Positions 30,159 to 39,843 are shown, counted from the first letter of the stretch. The stretch: 64,000 nt of DNA from Beggiatoa alba B18LD (GCF_000245015.1 NZ_JH600070.1:1227284-1291283); one strand, 5' to 3'. Translations and numbers: made by a program. The notes: generated by a model from the letters alone, not told the origin.

Positions 30159-30517
30159 ATGCTAACTTGCCCTAGCTGTAAAGCAACACACATCGTAAAA
30201 TATGGAAAAACCCGCGCAGGAACACAAAACTACATTAGAATGTGATGAGATGTGGTCATTGGTTGGGCAGCGTCACCAGAAAGTGTGGATATGGTTAGCA
30301 TTGGATAGAGACTCACGGGCAGTTATTGGAATTGTCTTTGGAAAGCGAGATGCATAGGGAGCGCAAGCACTCTGGGACTCACTCCCAACGGTGTATAGAC
30401 AATGTGCTGTCTGTTACACCGATTTCTGGGAAGCCTATCAGAAAGTTCTTCCGAGTGAACGGCATAAAGCGGTAGGGTAAGGAGACAGGACTGACCAATC
30501 ATATTGAGCGATTTTTA
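30159..30517 (+). pseudogene. Decayed IS1-family transposase
   Basis: The frame opens with MLTCPSCKATHIVKYGKTRA, the zinc-ribbon start of an IS1 InsA. It jumps, after an internal deletion and a change of frame, to the catalytic part (CDEMWSLVGQ, IWLALDRDSRAVIG, CYTDFWEAYQKVLPS). An in-frame stop interrupts it, and another frame change precedes ETGLTNHIERF. The deletion, stop and frameshift make it non-functional. No clear terminal inverted repeats were identified. Confidence 0.8.
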
Positions 30518-30871
30518 AGAGACCTACTGATTGATAAAGCTATTATTGAAAATATCAAAGAGACAACGGAAGGGAATAATTTAGAGCTAATTCAAGATAA
30601 ATTTGTTGTGATTAAATCTGATGTATTTGAGAATTGTGAAATTTTTTGGTTTAAAGGGAGTAAACATGAATGTAAAAGAGTCGATTTTATTTTTATTGAA
30701 ATGAAATCTAAAAAGGCTGAGCATATTAAGGAAAAATTTAAGGCTACACATCGTAGTAATAACGGATTATCTAACCAACATAATACCCCTGAAAAAGTAT
30801 TAAGAATTAAAAATGCTAACTTGATTTCGTATCCATACTTATTGTATGGAACGGGCAATAATTCTACTTAA
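30518..30871 (+). pseudogene. Gene fragment with nuclease-like motif
   Basis: An open frame continues from the IS1 remnant (same frame) and ends with a stop at 30871; it has no credible start of its own. The fragment contains RVDFIFIEMKSKK, an Asp followed by Glu-x-Lys as in PD-(D/E)xK nucleases, and then KFKATHRSNN. It is AT-rich. I read it as the 3' part of a restriction-type or other nuclease gene whose 5' part was lost when the IS1 element inserted. The original identity is unknown. Confidence 0.45.
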
Positions 30872-31006
30872 TGTAGTCGAGAATAGCATTTACTATTTAA
30901 ATTTATTAAATTTTAACCTTTTATTAGAAAGTTAGTTTCTCTTACTTTTATATTTGTTTTATTGACAAATCATATCCTTCTTCTTTCTCTATCTATCCTC
31001 ATTATC

Positions 31007-31939
31007 ATGTCTGACTATCCTGTCGTGGTTTGTGCCGAGCACTTAAGCAAGGTGTATGGGCAACAGGCTGTTGTTGATGCCATTTGTTTTAATGTTTATC
31101 AAGGGGAATGCTGTGGCATTTTGGGGCCTAATGGGGCGGGCAAAACGACTACTTTACGCATGTTAATTGGTAGCACACCGCCAACCAGTGGGAAATTAAC
31201 GGTTTTAGGCGCGAGTATTCCGCAACAGGCGCGGGAAATGCGGGCGCGAATTGGCGTTGTTCCGCAACAAGATAATCTCGACCCTGATTTTAGTGTTACG
31301 CGCAATTTAGCAATTTATGGGAGTTATTTCGGTTTGAGTGAGGCAACGCTACAAGCCAGAATTCCCGATATTTTAGAGTTTGCATCATTGCAACATAAAG
31401 GTGACGCGCTGATTAATGCACTGTCTGGCGGGATGCAACGGCGTTTGTCGTTAGCTCGCGCGTTAATTAATCAGCCTGAATTGTTGGTGTTAGATGAGCC
31501 AACAACAGGGTTAGACCCGCAAGCACGGCAGTTAATTTGGCAACGGTTGCGCCGTTTAAAAACAGAAGGTTATACGCTAATTTTAACCACGCATTATATG
31601 GAAGAGGCGGAACGGTTGTGTGACCGTTTGATTATTATGGATAACGGTAAAATTCTCGATCAAGGGTCGCCGCGTGATTTAATTGAGCGGTATATTGAGC
31701 CTCAGGTGATTGAGGTGCACGGTTTAGAGGTTCAAGCGTGGCATGAGCAGGTTGGTAAAACTGTTGCCTTACGGAATGAAAAAGTCGGGGATACGTGGTT
31801 TTATTATGGTAAAGGTGAGGCGATTATGCAGTTATTACAGGCATTAGAGCATCAAACGGCTTTGCGTTATTTACACCGTCCCGCGAGTTTAGAAGATGTA
31901 TTTTTAAAATTAACAGGTCGGGAATTGCGTGATGATTAG
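31007..31939 (+). CDS. NodI-type ABC transporter ATP-binding protein
   Basis: A roughly 310-residue ABC ATPase from the ATG at 31007 (MSDYPVVVCAEHL). Walker A is GPNGAGKTT, the Q-loop is VVPQQDNLDPD, the signature is LSGGMQRRL, Walker B is LLVLDEPTTGLD, and the switch histidine is in TTHYMEEAE. The C-terminal extension of about 80 residues is typical of the NodI/DrrA group. It overlaps the permease gene by 8 bases. Likely a two-component exporter of a small hydrophobic or lipid-linked molecule; the substrate is unknown. Confidence 0.88.
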   Translation: MSDYPVVVCAEHLSKVYGQQAVVDAICFNVYQGECCGILGPNGAGKTTTLRMLIGSTPPTSGKLTVLGASIPQQAREMRARIGVVPQQDNLDPDFSVTRNLAIYGSYFGLSEATLQARIPDILEFASLQHKGDALINALSGGMQRRLSLARALINQPELLVLDEPTTGLDPQARQLIWQRLRRLKTEGYTLILTTHYMEEAERLCDRLIIMDNGKILDQGSPRDLIERYIEPQVIEVHGLEVQAWHEQVGKTVALRNEKVGDTWFYYGKGEAIMQLLQALEHQTALRYLHRPASLEDVFLKLTGRELRDD

Positions 31940-32723
31940 AACGTTATTGTTATTAGTCTCTAGTTTGTGGCAAGGACGCTGGCAGGCGATTTGGTGGCGA
32001 CATGTTCGTGTCTGGTTAAAATTATTTTTTCCTGCTTTGCTCGCTAATTTTGGTGAACCTGTCTTTTATTTAGTTGCCTTAGGTTATGGACTGGGGCATT
32101 TTGTCGGCAATATTGGTGAGTTACCGTATATCGTTTTTTTAGCATCAGGCATGATTTGCAGTAGTGGTATGCAAACGGCAACATTTGAGGGGTTGTATTC
32201 TGCTTATACGCGCATGGCGGTACAGCGCACATGGGAGGGAATGTTAGCAACACCGTTGGATATTGAGGATATTATTTTAGGTGAAGCGTTTTGGGCCGCG
32301 ACAAAGGGCTTATTAGGTGTGAGTTCTATTTTATTAGTCGCAACCGCGCTTGGCATGGTGAGCAGTTGGCAAGCCTTATGGATTTTACCGCTGATGCTGT
32401 TGGTGGGGGTATGTTTTGGCGCGATGGCGTTAATTATTACAACGTTAGCAAATAGTTATGATTTTTTCTTTTTTTATGTCACTTTATTGCTTACACCGAT
32501 GACGTTATTAAGTGGTATTTTCTTTCCGTTTGAGAGTATTCCCGCATTGATACAAATGGGGGTTTATTGTTTTCCTTTGGTGCATGTTGTGGAATTAGTA
32601 CGCCCATTGATGACGGGTCAAGCGGTTTCTAATGTGTTGCTACATCTGAGTGTGGTTTTAGTTTATGGCATTAGTGCATTGTGGATAGCAAGTTATTTAC
32701 TGCGGAAACGCTTATACAGTTAA
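31932..32723 (+). CDS. NodJ-type ABC-2 transporter permease
   Basis: A roughly 263-residue membrane protein with six predicted spans. Landmarks include LFFPALLANFGEPVFYLVALG, FLASGMICSSGMQTATFEG, and the C-terminal ABC-2 block LLTPMTLLSGIFFPFESIP. It starts at the ATG at 31932 inside the ATPase gene's end. Forms an exporter with it. NodJ-like by sequence, but no nodulation genes are present, so a role in polysaccharide, lipid or other export is inferred. Confidence 0.87.
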   Translation: MIRTLLLLVSSLWQGRWQAIWWRHVRVWLKLFFPALLANFGEPVFYLVALGYGLGHFVGNIGELPYIVFLASGMICSSGMQTATFEGLYSAYTRMAVQRTWEGMLATPLDIEDIILGEAFWAATKGLLGVSSILLVATALGMVSSWQALWILPLMLLVGVCFGAMALIITTLANSYDFFFFYVTLLLTPMTLLSGIFFPFESIPALIQMGVYCFPLVHVVELVRPLMTGQAVSNVLLHLSVVLVYGISALWIASYLLRKRLYS

Positions 32724-32888
32724 TAATATTTAATTCATGGGAATTTAACTAGATTTGTGGTGTTATCAGTCGTTATAGGAAAAATACCCACAATTCAAGT
32801 TATGAAATCCATAGATAGCCATTGAAAAGCCTACTTTGCATAATTATTGATGTGAGATGACTCTCTGATTTTTCGGGTTTTTACACTT

Positions 32889-34328
32889 ATGTCTCGTACT
32901 GCTTTCCTGCTGTTTTTCAGTTATTTTGCGGTTGTACCTGCTTATGCTATCAATTTGCCTGATATTGGCGCATCTACGGATACTGCCTTGTCTCCCGCGC
33001 AAGAACAACGCTTAGGAGATACCGCAATGCGTCAATTACGACGCGAATTAGAAATTCTTGACGATGCAGAGGTTAATAGTTATATCAATAGCTTGGGTAA
33101 TAATTTAGCGTCGGTCAGTGATATGCCTGAGCAACGGTTTAATTTTTTTATCGTTAAATCGCCCCAAATCAACGCATTTGCCATTCCAGGGGGATATATT
33201 GGTGTTAACAGTGGCTTAATTCTGCATACACAAGATGAGGGGGAATTAGCTTCGGTCATTGGTCATGAAATTGCGCATGTGACTCAACGACATATTGCCC
33301 GCAGTTTAGAATCTGCTAGTGCGTTTTCTTTGCCTGCGATGGCGGCGATGATAGCGGGCATGGTGGTTGCTGCAAAAAATCCTGAAGTGGGACAGGCGGC
33401 TGTAGCAAGCATTGCTGCAAGCAATATTCAACGTCAAATTGATTTTACCCGCTTGCATGAGCAGGAAGCTGACCGTGTGGGGATGCAAATTTTATTTGCC
33501 GCAGGGTTTGACCCACGCAGTATGCCCGCTTTTTTTGAGCAATTACAAAATAATAGCCGTTATGCTGGCAGAGATGCCCCCGAGTTTTTAAGAACTCACC
33601 CCGTTACAACGTCTCGTGTTGCTGAATCGCGCGACCGTGCCGACCAATATCCTAAACACACCACACATGAAAATGCTTTGTATTATCTGATGCGTGCTCG
33701 CTTATTAGTGCTTACGGATAATAATTTGCGGGATTTAATCAAAACTTTGCAAACTAATCTTGCCGAAGGGCGTTTCCGTGATGCGCGGGCAGTGCATTAT
33801 GCGCTTGCACTCAGTTTATTAAAAAATGAACAAACTGAAGGGGTAAAAAATCATATTGATTGGTTAATAAAACATGATGCTGACCGTGTCACTTATCGTT
33901 TATTACAAGCTGACCTTGCACAATTGGAGAATAAACCCAGTCAAGTGTTACAAATTTATGAGCAGGCTTTAGCTATTTATCCTGCTGACCAATTATTGAG
34001 TATGCGTTATGCGGAAACCCTGTTGCGACAGGGACAGGCAGAACAAGCGAAAGCGTTATTGTTAAATATCAGTACGTTAAAAACGCCAACTTATTACCGT
34101 TTACTGGCACAAGCCTATCAAGAAACGGGTTTTCCTGCTGAATCAGGACTTGCATTAACAGAAAATCTCTATTTACAAGGGAAAACCGCGTTAGCCTTAG
34201 CACAACTTAAGCAATTAAGTCGCTTGCCTAATCTTTCTCCGTATTTAAATGCCCGTATTACTGAACGTTACAGTGATTTAGAAATTGAATTGCGTGAAGA
34301 GAAAGATGCAGAAAAAGAGATGCGCTAA
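32889..34328 (+). CDS. bepA: Periplasmic M48 metalloprotease / chaperone BepA
   Basis: A 479-residue protein with a signal peptide (LLFFSYFAVVPAYA). The zinc site HEIAH is at 126-130, with a downstream QEADRVG for the third ligand. A C-terminal TPR region occupies about residues 260-470. In E. coli BepA (YfgC) promotes LptD maturation and degrades misfolded BamA or LptD, acting in the periplasm. Domain order and length match. Stands alone. Confidence 0.92.
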   Translation: MSRTAFLLFFSYFAVVPAYAINLPDIGASTDTALSPAQEQRLGDTAMRQLRRELEILDDAEVNSYINSLGNNLASVSDMPEQRFNFFIVKSPQINAFAIPGGYIGVNSGLILHTQDEGELASVIGHEIAHVTQRHIARSLESASAFSLPAMAAMIAGMVVAAKNPEVGQAAVASIAASNIQRQIDFTRLHEQEADRVGMQILFAAGFDPRSMPAFFEQLQNNSRYAGRDAPEFLRTHPVTTSRVAESRDRADQYPKHTTHENALYYLMRARLLVLTDNNLRDLIKTLQTNLAEGRFRDARAVHYALALSLLKNEQTEGVKNHIDWLIKHDADRVTYRLLQADLAQLENKPSQVLQIYEQALAIYPADQLLSMRYAETLLRQGQAEQAKALLLNISTLKTPTYYRLLAQAYQETGFPAESGLALTENLYLQGKTALALAQLKQLSRLPNLSPYLNARITERYSDLEIELREEKDAEKEMR

Positions 34329-34464
34329 TTTTTATTTATCATAGGGTTATTTGAGTTAATAAGGTTTAGTTCTCTGTGCATTTCAAAATAACCACGCTAA
34401 CGATTTTTTATAGTATGATGTAAATTTAATATCGTTAGGACGCGCTATATGCTGGGGTGACTCA

Positions 34465-34977
34465 ATGGATAAGAATTATTATGAAATACTTGGTATTAAC
34501 CCTAATACTGAGCAGTCTCTCATAAAAGCAGCAGCACAAGCAAAAGCAAATGCAATTAACGAGGCTTTTCGCCAATTAAGCGATACAGAACGACAACAAG
34601 CGCAATCTAAGATTCAAATGCAAGTTAATGAGATTAATGAAGCGTTTCGAGTGCTTAATGATGTTGAACAACGGAAAATGTATGATGCGCAACGTGTGAA
34701 TCAGCAACAAGCCTCATCACGTGCAACCCCTAAACGTCAATTGCCCGTTGTGGATGCTGGTGCAATTACTGCACAGTCTTCTAATAAAGAAGGGAATAGT
34801 TTTGGTCGTTTATTGGAGCGTATGACGATTACGCCACCAACGTTGAAAGATATTATTATTTTTGTGCTGGCATTATTATTTTTTTTATATATGTTAAGTG
34901 GTTTATTTGTAGAACCTCAAGGGCCCAGTGAGCCTAGTAAATTGAGCTTAGGTGCAATGCAGAAAAAAGTCCCGTAA
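34465..34977 (+). CDS. J-domain-like membrane protein lacking HPD
   Basis: A 170-residue protein whose N-terminus starts exactly like a J domain (DKNYYEILGINPN) and whose second part ends like one (INEAFRVLNDVEQRKMYD, residues 57-74). The middle helix and the HPD tripeptide that activates DnaK are absent. In their place is a second copy of the helix III block (INEAFRQLSDTER, residues 31-43). A hydrophobic span occupies about 132-152 near the C-terminus (IIIFVLALLFFLYMLSG), anchoring the domain in the membrane. Canonical Hsp70 stimulation is therefore not expected. It has a GGGGTGA site before the ATG. Function unknown. Confidence 0.7.
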   Translation: MDKNYYEILGINPNTEQSLIKAAAQAKANAINEAFRQLSDTERQQAQSKIQMQVNEINEAFRVLNDVEQRKMYDAQRVNQQQASSRATPKRQLPVVDAGAITAQSSNKEGNSFGRLLERMTITPPTLKDIIIFVLALLFFLYMLSGLFVEPQGPSEPSKLSLGAMQKKVP

Positions 34978-35036
34978 TGTGCGGATTTTCGTAATTGCTG
35001 AATTTTCTTTTCTACTTGTAAGGAAACATTGTTGTT

Positions 35037-35456
35037 ATGCAAAACGCACGTTTAATTATGTACCATAAGCAATCAACCAGTGCAAAAACATTGTTTTTAA
35101 ACATAAATGGTACAGTATGTGCTTTTGAAGGATTACCACCATTAGCACAATTAATTGAAAATACGAAAGATATTCCGCAAGTATTAGTTCATCCCGCACA
35201 ATTGATTGTAGAAGCAGAAAAGCAGCTGGGTATGTCTGCGGGTAGTTTAGTCATCGATACTGAGTTTCAAGCCTATGTTGATGTTCCTAGTGCGCCTTTG
35301 AGTATTTTTCTTGCCCGTTTTACCGCTACAGATCCACCCCGCGCCGCTGTTGAACCTTATCATGCGAAGTTTATCAGTATTATGGAAGCGCGTGGCTTAC
35401 CACCGACGGAATTAGAATTATTAAGAAAAGCTTATTCAGCGATTATGGAAGGTTAG
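35037..35456 (+). CDS. Conserved-looking hypothetical protein
   Basis: A 139-residue soluble protein with no signal or membrane span. It has a good AAGGAA site 15 bases before the ATG. The N-terminal half alternates beta-type segments (ARLIMYHK, TLFLNINGTVCAF), and the C-terminal half is helical (AKFISIMEARGLPPTELELLRKAYSAIM). I recognise no family. It follows the J-like gene by about 60 bases on the same strand and may be cotranscribed. A strong terminator comes 30 bases after the stop. Confidence 0.6.
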   Translation: MQNARLIMYHKQSTSAKTLFLNINGTVCAFEGLPPLAQLIENTKDIPQVLVHPAQLIVEAEKQLGMSAGSLVIDTEFQAYVDVPSAPLSIFLARFTATDPPRAAVEPYHAKFISIMEARGLPPTELELLRKAYSAIMEG

Positions 35457-35486
35457 CCTTTAGCGTTGTTGGGTCGTTATTGAGAT

Positions 35487-35520
35487 AAAACCCCATTAGT
35501 TTTTAAATTAATGGGGTTTT
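35487..35520. terminator. Bidirectional rho-independent terminator
   Basis: Perfect 12-base arms AAAACCCCATTA and TAATGGGGTTTT with a 10-base loop, ending in a T-run on the plus strand and with a T-run also on the minus. It lies between converging genes (35456 plus-strand stop, 35549 minus-strand stop). Confidence 0.88.
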
Positions 35521-35548
35521 ATTTTTTAGAATGCGTTTGCGTTAATGT

Positions 35549-38500
35549 TTAAAACTCGATAATAAAGGGTTGTAGGTCATACACTAAAACTGATTTTCCT
35601 GTTGTAGGTTCAATGACATAATAGCCTGCATAAATCGCCAGTGAACCATCGCTAAACGCACTTAATGAACCTTGCCAGACAGGAAGCGTTAGCGTTGGAC
35701 TTAAGGTAATTGATTGTAAAGATTGTAGGCTAGTTAAGGCTTTATCCCACACTTGCCAACCTTCTGGGGTTAAATTAAAAAAATCGACTAAATAGCCTGA
35801 TTGCATATAGACACCAACAATGATTAATCCAACTTCTTGCCCAATATCTTGATTGTCAGGGGTTAAAGTCAGTTGAATTGTGCCTGTTTGGGGGTCAGTT
35901 CCATTAACCCATTGCCCTTGAACTTTTAAATCCTGTTGATTAATCACCTGAATTGTAAAGTCTTGGGTGATTGCGACACCATTACCTGTTTCCGCACTGA
36001 CAGTGAGGTGATGTTCTGTTGCTTGTTCATAATCAATCAGTTGTGTATTAGATACGATTAATAAATCTTGGATGATTTGAAAACGTCCTTGTGCATCGTC
36101 GATAAGCTGATATTGATAATCATCTGTTTTTTGTTGATTTATTATTAACCGTCCGATAATCGTACCGTTTAAACTATTTTCCATCACGCTATCGCGGGTT
36201 AATTGCAGGGTTAAAGGCAAGTTATTGTTTTCTACCACTTGCAAATTGAACTGACTATCAATGGTCGCGCCCGCAATATCAATTGCGCGAATATTGACAT
36301 GATAGTCATGATTATCATTTGCTTGCAGTAGAGAGCCATTTGCAACTTGTAATTGATTCCCCACCAGCATAAAACGCCCGTCGTCATTGTCTAACAACGC
36401 ATAGCGGAATTGTTCTTGTTTATCCGCATCGGTCGCGCTGACAGTGCCAATCGTTGTGCCACGTGTACTGTATTCACCGATTTGAATATTGCTTAATGCT
36501 AAGGCTGTCGGCGCATTATTTGTATTGACTGTTAAGTGTACAATTTCATTTTTAATTAAGGTATTACCGAAGCGATAGCCTAATGTCACATGAAATTCAC
36601 CTGTTAAAAAGTTTAAATGTCCTTTAAATAAGGTAATCGGGATTTCTTTCCCCAGCACAATATGTGATTGCAAGGTTAAGGGAATACTTAACGTATAGCG
36701 TTGGTCAGAAGATATCCAGTCATAAGTCACCATAATATCAGCAGATACACCGATATGTTGACTCGCAGGTTTAATGAGACCCGTCACTGTAATATGTTCA
36801 GGTGCGTCAATCGTGACCGTATCGCCTGATACGCCTAAATCCGTTTGAATCAACCCTGTAATTTCCGCGCCTGAAACGGTTAATAAAAACTGTTTTGTCA
36901 GTGACAACCCTTTATTATCAATGCTGGTGACGCTGATGGTATAACTACTATCAATGATTTCAAATATTTGATTCGTAATAAGCTGATTACCTAATAACGA
37001 AAAACGTCCATTGCTATCATTGGCTAATAAATACGTATGAGTATCGCCCGCATTAGGGTCCGTCGAGCTAAATGTCCCAACAACTGTACCGATAGCATCC
37101 TGTTTAAATAAGACGGTATTTGAAAGAAAAATATCTGTTGGGGGGAGATTTTCATCGATAGGTGTTGGATCGACAGGGATTGGATTCGTACCGATGCAGA
37201 CGAGGAAATAAGCCAGCGTTGGCTGACTGGGGTCATTACTGCTTAACGACAAGGTTGCTGTGCTTGTGCCTGCCATGCTAGGTAAGCAACGAACAAGAAT
37301 CGGGGCAGGGCTTCCGCCATCTGCAATCGTAAAACTGCCCGTTCCTGTGAGCAAACTAAAATCGCTACTACCTGTTAACGGCGCGACGGTTACAGTTAAA
37401 GCGGCGTTGCCTGTTTCTAAGACGGTAATGGTATTTGTGCTAGGCGTTCCTACTTCACTGATAAATGTCAATGTACTATTCGGTATCGGAATAGAACTAA
37501 AGCCTGCTTGTGGTGCGCTTGTGCCTATACAATTAATCGTATAGTCAACGGTGGGCAACAGCGGGTCATTCGTTTGTAAAACCAGCGTCGCACTTTCAGT
37601 GCCAATGATGCTTGGTGTACAACGGACAATAACCGTTTGCGGACTTCCCCCGTCAGGGATAACAAAACTACTTGCACTGATTAATGTAAAATCAGCGGGC
37701 TGGCTACTGGTTAATGACGCGATGACTACATTTAAATCAACACTACCAACTTCTGAAATAGTTATCGATGCCAATGTTGCTGAACCGACAACACCACTCA
37801 CATTAATACTTGCATTAGGCAGTGGATTAGACGCAAAGCCCGCTTGTGCTGCGGCTGTACCAGTACATTGAATCGTATAAACCGCCGTGGGGTGTGCAGG
37901 GTCATTAGTGCGTAAGGTCAACGTCGCGCTTTCAGTACCGACAGCACTCGGCGTACAAGAAACCACCATACTTTGCGGACTCCCCCCGTCAGGAATCACA
38001 AAACTGCTCGAACTGATTAAAGTAAAATCAGCAGGTTTAGTACTACTCAACGGGTCAGCAGTCACATTTAAATCACTATTACCCGTTTCAGAAATATCAA
38101 CCGTTGCAATTACAGACGACCCCACCACACTACTGAGGTTAATCGTAGAACCTGCAACAGGATTGGACGCAAAACCCGCAACACTAGCAACAACCCCATC
38201 ACAATCTAAGGGATAAGTAACCGAAAGAAAATTTGCATCATCACTGAGAATAGTTAAACCCGCTGTACGTGCGCCTGTCGCTGTTGGTGTACAAACCACA
38301 TCAATCTCTAAACTCTCCCCCCCTAATAAAACCTTATTGCCTACAAAAGACGTGCTAAAATCACCCGCATTTGCCCCAACAGGACTTTGCACCGTTAAAC
38401 TTAATGGTACGTTCCCATCTGCAACAATCTGTAACCGCACAGGCGAGCTACCGACCCCCACAGGACTACTAAACGTTAACGGTGTCGCAGGTAAGGGCAG

Positions 38501-39553
38501 ACTGGTATAAATGGGTTTACTTTCTTCAATAGTCAGTGAATATTCAGAAGTTTCTACGGTACTCAAATTGGTGGCAGTTGCTGAAATATAAGAATGTCCC
38601 ATGACAGGCGTATAAGGAAAGGTAAAATTTGCGACATTCCCCGACGTTGTCACCGTCATAGACCCTAAAAAACGAGTCCCTCCCCCATACCCTGAAGAAT
38701 GCACATTAGGAGCAGGGTTGGCGAAAAACTCCAATCTAAAACTAGTTGCATCCGTACTATTCAACTGCCCAACAACTTTATTGTTATACGCATAATCAAG
38801 TACAGGATAGTTTTGTAACCCATTTGCCCCTGTATCACTATCCCCCACATCATTAACTGTTACCCCATCATCATTTAAATCAATATTCACAGACCCATTG
38901 GCATAAATAGAATTTTCCTGTAACTCATTATTACTAGATGTTCCTATCATTGCGATGCCTGCCAATCCATTAGAAGCAATCAAATTACTCTCAATCAAAT
39001 TTAACGAAGAATCATCCAGCAAAATCCCATACCCTGCATTCGGACGAAATGGCAAACCATGCCCATCAGCCCCAATATAACAATTAGAAATAACATTCCC
39101 TGAGCCTGACGATAAAACAATCCCATTCTGCTGAAAGTTTTCTATAATTAACGCCTTAATCGTAGAAGCCCCCGCAGAAATGACTAAACCATTCGCCGTC
39201 AACCCCGCATTAATCCCGTCTAAACGCACAACAGGCACACCTTCCGTTATAAAATCAGGCTCACTAGTTCCATCAATAAAAACAAAATCCGTAATTTCAG
39301 GTAAAGGAGATAACAAACTAATTACATGCGGTAACGTTCCCCCTAAAATATTAAAACTAACCGTATCAATACCAGCATTTGCATTCGCATCAATAATCGC
39401 TTGTCGCAACGAACCTGTGCCACTATCAGCGGTATTTGTTACTAAAAAAGTCGTTGCCTGAGCAAGGTTTACCATACCAAGACTTAACAACACAACGCAC
39501 ACCCATCGATAAATAAAAAACCGATTAAAAAATGGAATTATTGGAATAATCAT
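35549..39553 (-). CDS. Large modular surface/secreted protein
   Basis: A 1,334-residue protein from the ATG at 39553, with a signal peptide (WVCVVLLSLGMVNLAQA). The N-terminal part begins TTFLVTNTADSGTGSLRQAI, the CSLREPA-type start of right-handed beta-helix proteins. Beta-helix-type segments follow to about residue 240 (IENFQQNGIVLSSGSGN). Then come four immunoglobulin-like repeats of roughly 110 residues (about 360-800; each with GSPQ and a LTNDP-type turn), like choice-of-anchor D modules. After these are three cadherin-like repeats (about 810-1200, each starting PTDIFLSN or NAPTALALSN with GTVSATDAD). The C-terminus has no LPxTG or clear sorting motif. Probably an adhesin or sheath-associated protein; the exact role is unknown. 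Confidence 0.75.
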   Translation of the reverse strand: MIIPIIPFFNRFFIYRWVCVVLLSLGMVNLAQATTFLVTNTADSGTGSLRQAIIDANANAGIDTVSFNILGGTLPHVISLLSPLPEITDFVFIDGTSEPDFITEGVPVVRLDGINAGLTANGLVISAGASTIKALIIENFQQNGIVLSSGSGNVISNCYIGADGHGLPFRPNAGYGILLDDSSLNLIESNLIASNGLAGIAMIGTSSNNELQENSIYANGSVNIDLNDDGVTVNDVGDSDTGANGLQNYPVLDYAYNNKVVGQLNSTDATSFRLEFFANPAPNVHSSGYGGGTRFLGSMTVTTSGNVANFTFPYTPVMGHSYISATATNLSTVETSEYSLTIEESKPIYTSLPLPATPLTFSSPVGVGSSPVRLQIVADGNVPLSLTVQSPVGANAGDFSTSFVGNKVLLGGESLEIDVVCTPTATGARTAGLTILSDDANFLSVTYPLDCDGVVASVAGFASNPVAGSTINLSSVVGSSVIATVDISETGNSDLNVTADPLSSTKPADFTLISSSSFVIPDGGSPQSMVVSCTPSAVGTESATLTLRTNDPAHPTAVYTIQCTGTAAAQAGFASNPLPNASINVSGVVGSATLASITISEVGSVDLNVVIASLTSSQPADFTLISASSFVIPDGGSPQTVIVRCTPSIIGTESATLVLQTNDPLLPTVDYTINCIGTSAPQAGFSSIPIPNSTLTFISEVGTPSTNTITVLETGNAALTVTVAPLTGSSDFSLLTGTGSFTIADGGSPAPILVRCLPSMAGTSTATLSLSSNDPSQPTLAYFLVCIGTNPIPVDPTPIDENLPPTDIFLSNTVLFKQDAIGTVVGTFSSTDPNAGDTHTYLLANDSNGRFSLLGNQLITNQIFEIIDSSYTISVTSIDNKGLSLTKQFLLTVSGAEITGLIQTDLGVSGDTVTIDAPEHITVTGLIKPASQHIGVSADIMVTYDWISSDQRYTLSIPLTLQSHIVLGKEIPITLFKGHLNFLTGEFHVTLGYRFGNTLIKNEIVHLTVNTNNAPTALALSNIQIGEYSTRGTTIGTVSATDADKQEQFRYALLDNDDGRFMLVGNQLQVANGSLLQANDNHDYHVNIRAIDIAGATIDSQFNLQVVENNNLPLTLQLTRDSVMENSLNGTIIGRLIINQQKTDDYQYQLIDDAQGRFQIIQDLLIVSNTQLIDYEQATEHHLTVSAETGNGVAITQDFTIQVINQQDLKVQGQWVNGTDPQTGTIQLTLTPDNQDIGQEVGLIIVGVYMQSGYLVDFFNLTPEGWQVWDKALTSLQSLQSITLSPTLTLPVWQGSLSAFSDGSLAIYAGYYVIEPTTGKSVLVYDLQPFIIEF

Positions 39554-39750
39554 TTGCTTGCCCCTTACCCTACACGCCAAGAATTTGAGTCTAAGTATAG
39601 AAAAGCCCTTACTAAAAAAGTATGGCTTTTATTACCTATAAACGCCCCTATTTTATGCAAAGATTGTGAAATTTTTGATAAATTATCATTTTGATAAACA
39701 AGCAGAAATCTAAAGAATCAGAAAAAATATTAATTTTCCACCGTATCCTT

Positions 39751-39843
39751 TATAGTAACCGTACCATAAAGTGATTTAAATCTAGGACTGGCAGTCCTGT
39801 GAGGACTGCCAGTCCTTCGCATCGTTTTATAGTGCGTTTACTA
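39751..39843. mobile_element. Element B copy 3, upstream of mcl
   Basis: About 93 bases, from TATAGTAACCGTACCATAAA to an end reading GTGCGTTTACTA. The core is two successive palindromes AGGACTGGCAGTCCT and AGGACTGCCAGTCCT separated by GTG. It ends 39 bases before the mcl start, so any mcl promoter may lie in or beside it. Confidence 0.8.
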
